From Cryptomeria japonica (taxonomy: Eukaryota > Streptophyta > Pinopsida > Cupressales > Cupressaceae): DNA of 64,000 nt. Every line of letters begins with the position of its first letter. Within the stretch, counting starts at the first letter, position 1. A model generated the notes under the pieces. The model worked only from the letters and a program-made list of their open reading frames with translations. It did not search any database and had not been told where the DNA came from. The translations under genes and the position numbers were made by a program. Where the stretch lies: assembly GCF_030272615.1 (NCBI RefSeq), contig NC_081406.1, positions 396,018,439 to 396,082,438 of the forward strand, given 5' to 3'. Shown here one piece after another: positions 24,701-33,968 of the stretch.

Positions 24701-25091
24701 TCTCCCTGGTGATTTTGAATGGTTGCTCCTCTAACCACATAAAGTCATCATGAACTCTGCTCAAAACAAATTTAACCCATTGGGGTTTGAAAACTCAAGG
24801 ATAGGTTAGGGCTTCTGTCAATCCCTTGACTTTGATATGCTCATATTTGCTATCTAGGATTCCATCGATGCATAACTCATCATACATGTCATTGATCTCA
24901 GTATGACCTAGCTCTTCAACATGACACTTAGTGTAGAATCTAACATCTTCAACCAATAGAACCCTATCCGGAATAAGAGAAAATGTAGTTTTCTCATCGG
25001 GTTCAGATGCAACTTTGGGAGGTAAGGAATACTTTAGTGAGGGCTTCTCAATAGTCTCAACTACAATAGGTTTCTGCAACTTAGGAGCCAT
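21754..25091 (-). pseudogene. Element B long ORF of unknown function (ORF2)
   Basis: It starts at the ATG at 25091 (MAPKLQKPIVVETIEKPSLK) and ends at 21754, about 1,112 codons in one frame apart from a shift near 23210 and roughly eight stops. Residues about 50-110 hold RVLLVEDVRFYTKCHVEELG, matching the element A protein. Next comes DDFMWLEEQPFKITREIIHI and an all-helical region (24189-24764) with DLAYKIVKKGMKIDLCEVLL. The middle is Lys-rich, a Ser/Thr/Lys/Pro-rich low-complexity linker follows (22450-22920), and the C-terminus (21754-22446) is coiled coil. I do not recognise the family and see no active-site motif. Its constant place after the gag-like ORF suggests a role in the life cycle of these elements. 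Confidence 0.65.
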
Positions 25092-25608
25092 TTTAAACTT
25101 GGATTTCTACTAACGAAAGAGCTTAGAGTTTTAACTAGCCAGAAAACACTTTCGACTTAGTAAATATAATGCAGATGCTCACAACTGATATTGACCGGTT
25201 AACTGGCTTGAAAAATGCATTTGAGATTGCTGTATAAATACCTTGAAATTCACTCGGGAGTTGTTTGATCGCCTTTGAATCGTTTAGCTCTCCTCTTGAT
25301 AACTGGTAAGTGTAAAATGAGCTCGCAAAGAACTTTAAGTACACATTTTACCTTATTGGGCTTTGTGCAGTTAGGTAAGAAAACATTAAATGCAATCGGT
25401 TCCACTAAACTGATTAACTTCCTTTTACGCTTTTACTGACTAGACAGGTTTCCTGCACTTACCGACTTCTCTGGTACTCCAAAAGACTACAAATTTCAAA
25501 CTTGCTAATGCATCTTAGCTATGCAGATTTTGAAATTAAATACATGATAAAATAGGAACTGTTAAGATCTAACCTTGAGAGAATGCAGTCCCTTCATACC
25601 TTTACTGA
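25092..25608. other. Element B spacer between its two ORFs
   Basis: About 515 bp without a credible ORF. It corresponds in position to 8963-9320 of element A. It could contain an internal ribosome entry, a splice acceptor or a promoter for the downstream ORF, but I cannot identify one by eye. Confidence 0.4.
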
Positions 25609-27144
25609 TTAATTCGAAGTAGATGCACCTAACTCGGTAGGTAAGATGCTTCCTTCATTTTTTGACTCAATTTCCTTCTTTTTCCAGATTTTCTGTAGTT
25701 TGATTTTTATCTCTTCAGTATCTCCTCTAGGTCGATCTCTGCAATCTTTAGCCAAGTGTCCAACTTTATGACAATGAAAGCATGCCATACCAAGATTTCT
25801 CCATGAACTTTGGTGGTTCATTCCAAACCTTATCATGTAGTTGGCACTTATATGTCCATGTCTTCCACAACATTCACACCATATCCTTGTATTGTAATCC
25901 CATGGTACTACAGTATACTGTCGGTTAAGATCTGTGTGAGTTCGGTAGCTTCTAGTATTTGCTCGGTGTGAAGACCTCATATAGGTTTTCTGCTTAAACC
26001 AACACTTCTCAGTACTGTGTCCATATCTATTGTAGTTTTTGCAAAACCCCTTGAATTTTGCCTTCTGAAAATTGCTAGCAGACTTTGTCCTACATTGTTT
26101 AGATGTGTGACCATACTTATTGCAATTGTAACAATAACCATCAGACCTAGTGACATTCAGTTGCTTACCTTTTCTGATTTGGCACATGTTGGTAGTATGT
26201 CCTTGTTTCCCACATTAGTTGCAAATAGGCTTCTTTCCTTTGATGTTCTCCTTGTTTCCAACTTGCTTTGATGATTCCCCTCTCTCAGTGGTGTTGATCC
26301 CTTTGTCAGTAGAGTTGCTTCTTTGGTAACCAAGTTTGACAGATTTATTGGGTCTTCTTATATTTAGTTGCTCATCCAACATCCTTGATGCTTCATAACT
26401 TTTCTTCAGTGTTTCTTTTGATTTCTTCTCTGCTTCAAGTTCATTGGTCAATCTTGATAATTCAAGTTTCAATGCTTGATTCTCATTTTCTTTTAGATTT
26501 GCTTCATGATGTGCATAACCCAATTGATCAGAAAGATTATGTTGAATTCCAGCCATTCTTGTGATTTCATCATTCTTTTCAGACACTGATGCTTCTAGTT
26601 GTTGTTTTTGCCTTTCCATGTCTCTTATGCTATCCTCAACTATTCTTAATGCATCAAGATTTTCAGTCATCTGTGTGCTGAAATGTTCATGTTCTCTTTT
26701 CATTGCCTTCGGCTTTTCAGTTAGTGCTTTGTTCTTTTCTTTCAGTTCTCCAATCATTTCTTCAGTCTCTTCTGATATACTGTTCTCAGATGATGTTTCA
26801 ATTTGTTCTACCAACTCTTGTGAGTCCTGTAAATCATCAGACAACCTTCTTCTGACTTTTAGTGATCTTTGCATTTGTCTCTGCATATCTGCAATCACTT
26901 GATTAGCATGATCCAATTCTTCTTGAAGATTCACAATTCTCCGAGATTGTTTGTAGCCTTCCATTGATAAGATCTTTCTCTTTAGGCTGTTAAACCCTTT
27001 TTCAAGATCTAAGCTCTGATACCAATTGTTAGGTCCAACAATGAAAGCTAATGTACTAAGAGGGGAGGGGTGAATCAGTACTTCAAAAAATTTCTTTAAA
27101 AACAATCTTACTGATAAACATAAACTGTAAACTGCTGATCTCAT
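25609..27144 (-). pseudogene. Element B gag-like coiled-coil and five-knuckle protein, open from inside the LTR
   Basis: The frame is open from an ATG at 27144, which is 118 bases inside the LTR, through the primer site (read as PNNWYQSL) to 25609, with a single TAA at 26213-26215: 512 codons. The part after the primer site is a long coiled coil (about 26330-26990). The C-terminal part has zinc knuckles: CGKQGHTTNMC directly after the stop, CYNCNKYGHTSKQC, a damaged CKNYNRYGHSTEKC, a CECCGRHGHISANY with the last Cys changed, and CFHCHKVGHLAKDC. An RNA-binding structural role is inferred. An alternative start is the Met near 26962 (SMEGYKQ). Element A has the same order and the same PNNWYQSL read-through. 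Confidence 0.65.
27013..27024 (-). promoter_or_regulatory. Primer-binding site of element B (tRNA-iMet type)
   Basis: Minus strand TGGTATCAGAGC, two bases from the LTR end at 27027. It is identical to the site in element A. Confidence 0.9.
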
Positions 27145-28217
27145 AATATAAAGCTAACACATAATTATAGAAATAACATTCATACACAATTCACTCCATA
27201 ACACAAGTATTTTGGTTACGCAGAAACTCTTTGTTAGAGAGAAAAATTGCAGTGGGGATGGCACCCACAACCTTCACTAATGCAATAATAAAGGTTGCTC
27301 GGTTAGAGCTACATGTTTAGCTATTTCTGATGGCTTACCCTGTTAGGAGTATCAAGATCTTTAGATCTACCTTGATAAAGGATTTCACAACACTTATACA
27401 AAATGCTGCTCCTGGTTAAAGGCTTTACAATTTATAGACTGTGTTAGAGTCTTTTACCCTGTTAAAGGTTTCTATTACAACTCAAATGATTCAATAAAAT
27501 CTTTAGAAATATCTGCAACTTTACATCTGAAATGTTATAGCAAATTATATGTGCTCAATATGAAATTACCTTGCTCATAGCATACCTCGGTAATTGATAA
27601 ATCAACTTGGTAAACCCTTCTGTTTACTCTGTCCCTTAAACTGTTCTCTGAAGACTTTCTTGGTGACCTCTGAATATCTCTATCAGTCGTAGCAGTCACA
27701 ACTCACTATTTCCTCTTATGATTTTCCTTTTAACTCTTCTATCACACATGACTCACTCTTTGATTCTCAAATCACTCTGTATAAATAGATCTCTGGGATG
27801 GTGATTTGTTCATGCTTCGATCTTACAAACAAGATTCATCGAATGAATAAACATAGGAATTATTTCATTGGATAAACTTCCTCAAAATCATACAAAATCT
27901 TGAAGTGCAATTTCCTATGTGATAACAGTTCCTTGTTCCTCGATTCTTGTAACACGTTTCTACATGTGTCTAGGTTCATTGAATCTGGTAACATGTTTCT
28001 ACTCAGTTCAGATTACTCAGTATACCTTCTTTGTTGCTTGGTAGACATATAACATTACTCAGTAGACAGCTTGGTGTATACTTAACTCTGTGACTCCTTT
28101 CTTCTGTAACCGACTGCTTTAGTGCTTACCGACTGAATATTTCGGTAGTATTAACTGACTAGAGTATACAGGATGACTTTGGACATAAAACTAATGACAA
28201 CTTAGTAAATAATAACA
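27027..28217 (-). repeat. 5' LTR of element B
   Basis: 1,191 bp, paired with 20239-21429. It carries the double hairpin at 27220-27268 and the C-rich hairpin at 27053-27084. Many of the differences from the other LTR are C/T or G/A changes, several of them at CG sites. Confidence 0.9.
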
Positions 28218-28640
28218 GAAAAAGTCAGCCATTCCTTGACCTACTTCATGAAGAAGGCCTTTTATTTCAAAAATTTAACCATATCTTTCCATTTAGGATT
28301 AACTAAGTTTAGGGACACCACTCTAATACTTTCAGTTCTAATGCATACCTATTTAAGAGGCAGTTTCTTTTCTATTCTTTTGAAGTCTACATTGGGACTA
28401 GGGTGAATCCTTGTGCAAACCTATCTATTGTTTGTGAAGGAATTCCTTTTGTCCTCTCCATTTGTTTGAAACTATCTTTCCTCATGATTCCTATTTTCCA
28501 AATCCTTCCATTCCCTCCATGGCAGACTCCAAGTAATATTTTGATAGCCCTGCACTCTTCGCCACCTGACCGACCATCTATTTTTGCCTCAATCACCTCT
28601 CAAAAACCCTAAAGCTCAACCCGATCACTGATCCATCTTT
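28218..28640 (-). pseudogene. LINE-C 5' end: ORF1 N-terminus and start of DUF4283
   Basis: From 28218 rightwards the minus strand encodes, in changing frames, KEWLTF directly before the element B insertion and, further upstream, an open stretch (28387-28596) with CHGGNGRIWKIGIMRKDSFK. The first block fits just in front of RKWCATEWGKYFDLK at 20238, the middle of a DUF4283 domain. The 5' boundary of LINE-C near 28640 is set only by where coding-like sequence fades. Confidence 0.55.
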
Positions 28641-29940
28641 CTAACATTCATGGGTCATTTTTTTTATTTCCACAAGTTTTTCCAATATATTAACTTGAAT
28701 AACTCCAAATACGCGAGATTAGATAGAGGTAGAAGAGTACAAATTGAATTAGACCCCATTCCTTAATTGTTGCCTCCAAATTTGCTAGCTTTATCTTAGT
28801 TAAATTTTGGTGAATGATTCTCCTTAACTATTGAAAATCACCTCAAAAACTTTAATGGATTGGTATATATTCTTTTAAGCTTTCCAAATCAATCTGAAGA
28901 TCTAAATTTTGTTAAGAAATGAGGGAGATATGCCCATTTTACTGTACCTAGTTTTTTCAATTTTTTCTGTACATTTAGTCAATAACTACATTGTAATAGC
29001 TATCAACTTGTTTCTTCTCCTATCAAGATTCATGAATGACTAGAACCTCTCTCAAATAGCATGTTAATCCTTTCAAAATACCTATTTACTAATAACCATT
29101 CATCATAATATATTACCATTATTTAGCATTAACTAGCTAGACATACAAATGCTAATTGAACATCATTAATCTTAGTTAATGTTTCATATGGTCAAGGTAA
29201 TATTTGGAAATGTATCAAAATGATATTATATATATGAGGTAAAGTATTCTAAATAATATAATAAATATGAAAATTTATAGGCTTGTCACTCCCCCCAGCT
29301 AAATTCTTGCTTGTCCTCAAGCAAGGGATATAAAATGGTTATGCATGAAGTCTAATATCATGAAATTTTGTAACTTTGTCCTTCTCTCTTCTTAATCAAT
29401 ATGGAATCTTTGTTGTCTCTTTGTCATTTCTTTCCATCTTCTCTCTAATTCATTCTCAATTTAACATGAATAGAATTATTTAATTTCATTGTCATAAATT
29501 GTGTTTGTGCATCTATACAATGGTGAATAACAATGCACTTTCATAAACTGTACTCATTTCATCCCCCTTGTGGTTGTTATATTCTTCATATTTTCTTGTT
29601 TGTAACTTTATAATGAACAAACCTCTACCTTTCCATAGAAACTTCGACAATACTATCGATCATCTTTGTTGTTGTATACTACCATGCTTTGTTCGGAATC
29701 ATGCTTGTCATTGTCTTCTTTTCATCAAAATTCATACTTTGTTCTCTTTGTTGTCTATTCATAGGAAAATCCTTTTCCTTTTTTCTTTTCATTGTCGATT
29801 CCATCCCTAAAACATTCTATAATATGAGTTTGTACTACAATCTTGTAATTTTCTGATTTTGAAATTCTTCATCTCTTTTCTTTTTCTTTGCACTTGCGCT
29901 AAGATCTTTTACTTGCTATCCATTTCTCATCTCGATAAAG
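28641..29940. other. Old AT-rich DNA, possibly part of the 5' LTR of element E
   Basis: No credible gene in 1.3 kb. A landmark near 29285-29325 reads CCCCCCAGCTAAATTC followed by CTTGCTTGTCCTCAAGCAAG, an inverted repeat. A related motif (TAGCTAAAAGTTCATTTGTC) occurs at 37641-37660, across element H. With H taken out, this stretch joins 37339-38330 directly, as the perfect TAAAG duplication shows. Confidence 0.4.
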
Positions 29941-31437
29941 TGTTGGCATATGTGCAGAGCATGATGACATGATGATATTGTATGTTGTCATTGATGTCAA
30001 TATGCTGAAGTATGAACTGGTATGTTGTAGTAAGCAAACTAGCAAGAGAACCAATATGATGATGTAAACCGGTATTTGTGAAAAAGTGAAGCGGTATGTT
30101 TGTTCAAGGTGAATCGGTATGTTGGGATAAGAACCGGTAAATGGAAGTTTAGTATTGGGGTTTCATTTGGCATGACTACCGGTTGGTAGTTTCAGCTTCA
30201 GGGTTTCCGATTGATGCATTCCAAGCTTGTGTGATTCAACTGATGACATCTTGTGATGAGTTAGCATTGTATGAAGACCAGATAAGTGTTGTCACGCTAG
30301 TCTTGTGCGCGTGAAGGATTTCCTTGAGGATCTTGCATGGAGATTGATCCTATCTACCTCGGCAATGTGCAAAGTCTCTATAAATGGTGGAGAGCACGTG
30401 ATGAGTTATCAGCTTCCTGAAGCAGCAAAGAATGAACATTGGAGAACGTCTTGAGATCTATTCGATGCAGTGTGATTAATGGTCAGGATTGAACCGACTG
30501 GATTGTAAAACCTAAATTTTTAGGGTTTAGGGTTTATGCTACCGACCTATCTGATTCCTATAAGGTCGATGATGTTTTTCATGTTGAAGTTGTTCACAAA
30601 TGGTATGTGTGTATCCCAGTGAGTGATACTTGATTCTTGCCAGACTGGAGAAGTGTGTTGATACCTGCAGAGTGTGATTGTAGAAGAAAAGGAGATAAAA
30701 TGGATCTGCCTTGGCATTGAGTGTTGTTATCAGATCAGTGTATTACCTGTTGACTTCTAACCATTTTAGCAGTTGGAAAATCCCTTAACTGGGTAGCTTT
30801 AACACACTTTTGTGTAAATCCTTTAACAGGGTGACTCAATTCAATGAGTTCTTCAAATCCTCTTGCGAGGAAGCCTTTAACATGGTTCTAACCTTTAACC
30901 AAGTATTTAGCCATCCCTCAACCGGGTGATCCCTAGAAGGATCGGTTCCTAGCAGAACCTACTGTAAAAGTCTCTAACCAGACTAGGCTCCTAATAGAGC
31001 GGACTTCAAAAGAGTTCAAGAATAGCTTGTGGGTATTCATCCCCACCATGGTTTTTCCCAATTGGGTTTCCACGTGAAAAATTAGTGTGTCATGTGTGAT
31101 GCCTTTCATGTGATGGTTTAGTGTTTTATGTCAAACTGGTAAAATATGTTGAACTAGCAGTCATTATATTTTTTATGATAGATTACTTATTTATGTATAA
31201 GCATGAAGTGGAAATGAGTTATTAGATTGTATGGAAAGCTAAGGGTTACCGGTTTATGTCTTTCACATTCTCACTGTGTTTTACCGGTAGTAATCTGGTT
31301 TAGACTGGTGTTAGCACTTACTAGTCAAGTGCACTGTTTGCAGTCAAACCGGTTGAGGAAAAGTGTTTTTGCTTGTACTGATTCACCCCCCCCTCTCAGT
31401 ACCGGTTTGGTACTAAGTGTTCATCATTTATTCATCA
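29941..31437 (+). repeat. 5' LTR of element H
   Basis: 1,497 bp. In sense orientation it carries short GTTAAAGG-like repeats (about 30780-31010), the double hairpin (31029-31073) and, close to the end, a C-rich loop closed by GTACTGA and TCAGTAC (31376-31403). The hairpins would fall in the U5/leader part of the transcript. ACCGGT sites are frequent. Confidence 0.9.
31029..31073 (+). other. LTR double hairpin, element H copy (sense)
   Basis: Hairpin 2 pairs GTGGG with CCCAC (31029-31046). Hairpin 1 (31048-31073) pairs ATGG with CCAC (one mismatch at the outer end) and CCCAA with TTGGG, separated by T-rich internal loops. The copy in the right LTR is at 36925-36969. Confidence 0.6.
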
Positions 31438-31439
31438 AT

Positions 31440-31451
31440 AGGTATCAGAGC
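31440..31451 (+). promoter_or_regulatory. Primer-binding site of element H
   Basis: AGGTATCAGAGC, two bases after the LTR end. It matches the initiator-Met tRNA site except for its first base. Confidence 0.85.
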
Positions 31452-31508
31452 AACTTCCAGGTCCTTTGTGTTGTAAGCTTAACCACTTGAGGAAAAGATC
31501 CTACTCTA

Positions 31509-33137
31509 ATGATGAAGAGGGAAGGTCCAAAGTTCAACAAAGACAACTTTAAAATATGGAAGGATAGAATGAAGATATACATCAAAAGCATGGGTGCTCA
31601 ACACTAGAGCTATGTTGAGAATGCTTATGTTATCCCTACCGATACTCTCACCGATGATCAAAAGAGAGAGATTCAGGAGAATGGGCAAGTCATGGAAGCC
31701 CTAATCAACAGTCTATCTGACATTGAGTTTATTGATGTTCAGGATAAAGACAATTCCAAAGAAGTATGGGATGCTCTTGAGAATATCTATGACGATGATG
31801 AGCATGTGAAACAGGCTAAGGAAGAGAGCCTTAGGGGAAAGTTTGAAGACATGCGGATGGTTGAAGGAGAGACCATTCAACAATATGGAATAAGAATCAA
31901 AACTATTGTTGGAGACATCAAGAGTGCAGGTGGTATCATAGATGATTCCACTGTTGTTAGCAAAGTATTGAGATCCTTATTACCAGTCTATGCAATAAGG
32001 GTTTCTTCTATTCAGGAGTTGAGGTCTATAGACAAGACAAAGGTATCCCTAGACTCCATCATTGCTAAGTTGACAACGTATGAGCTAAATAATTATGATG
32101 GCAATATTCAGAAGACTAAATCAGCCTTTAGAGCATCTGTTGCACCATCTAGAAAGGGCAAAGAAGCTAGTACCAGTGGTGAACCAAAGCAAAGAAGAGA
32201 AATGGATGATGAGGAGATCCTGATGGAATTTGAAGCTCTTCTTGCCAAGAGACTTCCTAAGGGAACTGGTAAATACAGAGGTAAGATCCCTTTGAAATGA
32301 TTTTCTTGCAATAGGATAGGACACATTGCTGTAAACTATCCTAATGGTGATAACAAGGACAAATCGGAGAAGTTCAAGAGGTTCAAAGGAGGAAACATGA
32401 GAAACTATTTTGTAGCAGTTGATGAAGGTGTCATTGATGAGGAATAAGAAGATGAAGATAGTGAAGACATTGTGTTTGTAGCAGTTAAGGAAGATGTGTC
32501 AGACAAGAAGGCTCTTGTCTCCCGCTTTGGTAATTCCAATGAGTGGATTATTGATAGTGGTTGTTCTCACCATATGACTGGTGACCGGAGTAAGTTTCCA
32601 TCTTTGGAAAAGTATGATGGTGGTGTGGTTCAGTTTGGTAATGATGCATCATGTATGGTAAAAGGCAGAGGGTCCATCTCTCTGAATGGAAAAAGTAGTG
32701 ATGACAATGTGTATTGGGTAGAAGGTCTCAGACACAACCTTTTGAGTGTTGCCCAGCTGAATGATAATGGACTCACTCTGGAATTCAGAGATGGAGTGTG
32801 TAAAATAAAAGTCAAGAGTGGTGAACTGATGGCCACCGATATGCAGACCAAAGGTAACCTATTTCAGCTGAATGCTAATATCAGTACATGTCTAATGGCT
32901 AAGTTTGATGATAGTTGGATATGGCATAGGGGACTCTACCATGTAAACTTTGATAATATTGTGAAGGCCAGTAAGATCAAGGCAGTTAGAGGATTGCCTA
33001 TGCTGAGAAAATCGGAGAATCCTTTGTGCAGAGAGTGTCAACTGGGGAAAATGTCTTCCTCAACCTTCAAAGGTAAATCTTTCACTGCAGAGACAATTTA
33101 CTTGATCTTGTGCATACTAATTTGTGTGGTCTTATGA
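31509..33137 (+). pseudogene. Element H gag and protease, start of integrase
   Basis: A single frame from the ATG at 31509 (MMKREGPKFNKDNFKIW) to 33137, with only three stops (near 31605, at 32298 and 32446). The gag domain (UBN2 type) runs to about 32250. The knuckle FSCNRIGHIAVNC directly follows the stop at 32298 and has lost its first Cys. The protease core reads EWIIDSGCSHHMTGDRSKF (about 32540-32600), with the active DSG intact. The gag-pre-integrase WHRGLYHVNFDNI and the zinc Cys pair CRECQLGKM follow. It makes the particle shell and the processing enzyme. Confidence 0.85.
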
Positions 33138-33968
33138 AAACTAGGAGTGTGTAGGGAGATAGGTATTTTATGATTCTTAGTGATGATTGATCAAGAATGA
33201 TGTGGGTCACATTCTTTAAGGACAAGTCTGAAGCCTTTGGAAAATTCAAAGCCTTTAGAGCACTGGTTGAAAAAGAAAGTGGTAAGAGGATTAAGTGCCT
33301 GAGAATTGATCAAGGAGGAGAATCACTTCCGGTGAATTCAACAAGTACTATGAAGAGAATGACATCAAGAGGCAACTATCTGCCCCCTAGACTCCACAAC
33401 AGAATGGCCTAGTAGAGAGAAACAACCGAACTGTAGTTGAAGCAACCAGAACTATGCTGATCCAAGGAAAAGTTGCTCACACTTTTTGGAGAGAAGCGGT
33501 GAGCATTGCAGTCTACACAATGAACTGGGTACTCATCAAGAAAGGTAAGGATAAAACTCCTTATGAGTATTGGACCGGTAAGACACCAGTGGTAAGCTAC
33601 TGTAGAGTGTTTGGTAGCAAATGTTATATCAAGAGGAGTGAACATCAGAGCAAGTTTGATGCTAAATGTGATGAGGGAATATTCCTTGGGTATTCCACAA
33701 AGAGCAAAGATTTCAAATGTTTCAACAATAGGACTTAGAGAATTGTTGAAAGCATCAATGTTAGAGTTGATGAAACCTCTAAGAAACCTGAGGAAACCGA
33801 CAATGAGCAAGTAGGAGATGAACCGGTAGTAACCTTCTGGGAACTGGTTGCAAAACAACTTAGCACCACTAACACTGCTCTTACATCGGTAGATGCTAAT
33901 GCTGATGAAGATGAGGATGAAGAAGAAAAACAAGAGGAAAAAACTAAGATCATTCCTAGGTATGTAAA
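33138..33968 (+). pseudogene. Element H integrase core
   Basis: The first block NLCGLMKTRSV (family DLCGPMKT) is at 33118-33150, with the catalytic Asp changed to Asn. Next come MMWVTFFKDKSEAFGKFKAF (33197) and IKCLRIDQGGES (second catalytic Asp). After a frame change the third block NGLVERNNRTVVEATRTM, with the catalytic Glu, is at about 33401. The block at 33454-33738 is the integrase C-terminal region (YEYWTGKTPVVSYCRVFGSK). The enzyme would insert cDNA. An Asp-, Glu- and Lys-rich linker follows to 33968. Confidence 0.8.

Larger units (their letters stand above)
20239..28217 (-). mobile_element. LTR element B, non-autonomous, inserted in LINE-C ORF1
   Basis: Its two LTRs are each 1,191 bp (20239-21429 and 27027-28217) and are very similar by eye, so this is a rather young copy. 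Orientation is minus: the primer site is at 27013-27024 and the polypurine tract at 21430-21441. Content: a coiled-coil/multi-knuckle ORF (25609-27026, extending into the LTR) and a long unknown ORF (21754-25091). No protease, integrase or RT motif is seen. The flanks TTCAA and GAAAA do not match, so the target duplication is missing or mutated. It is the best-preserved member of the A/B/D group. Confidence 0.85.

Noticed and set aside
28387-28612. A host gene on either strand at 28.4-28.6 kb
   Set aside because: The minus-strand frame is best explained as the N-terminus of LINE-C ORF1, and the plus-strand frame is its shadow.
31440-31451. Possible tRNA gene remnants at TGGTATCAGAGC sites
   Set aside because: These 12-base matches are primer-binding sites beside LTRs; no cloverleaf can be drawn around them.
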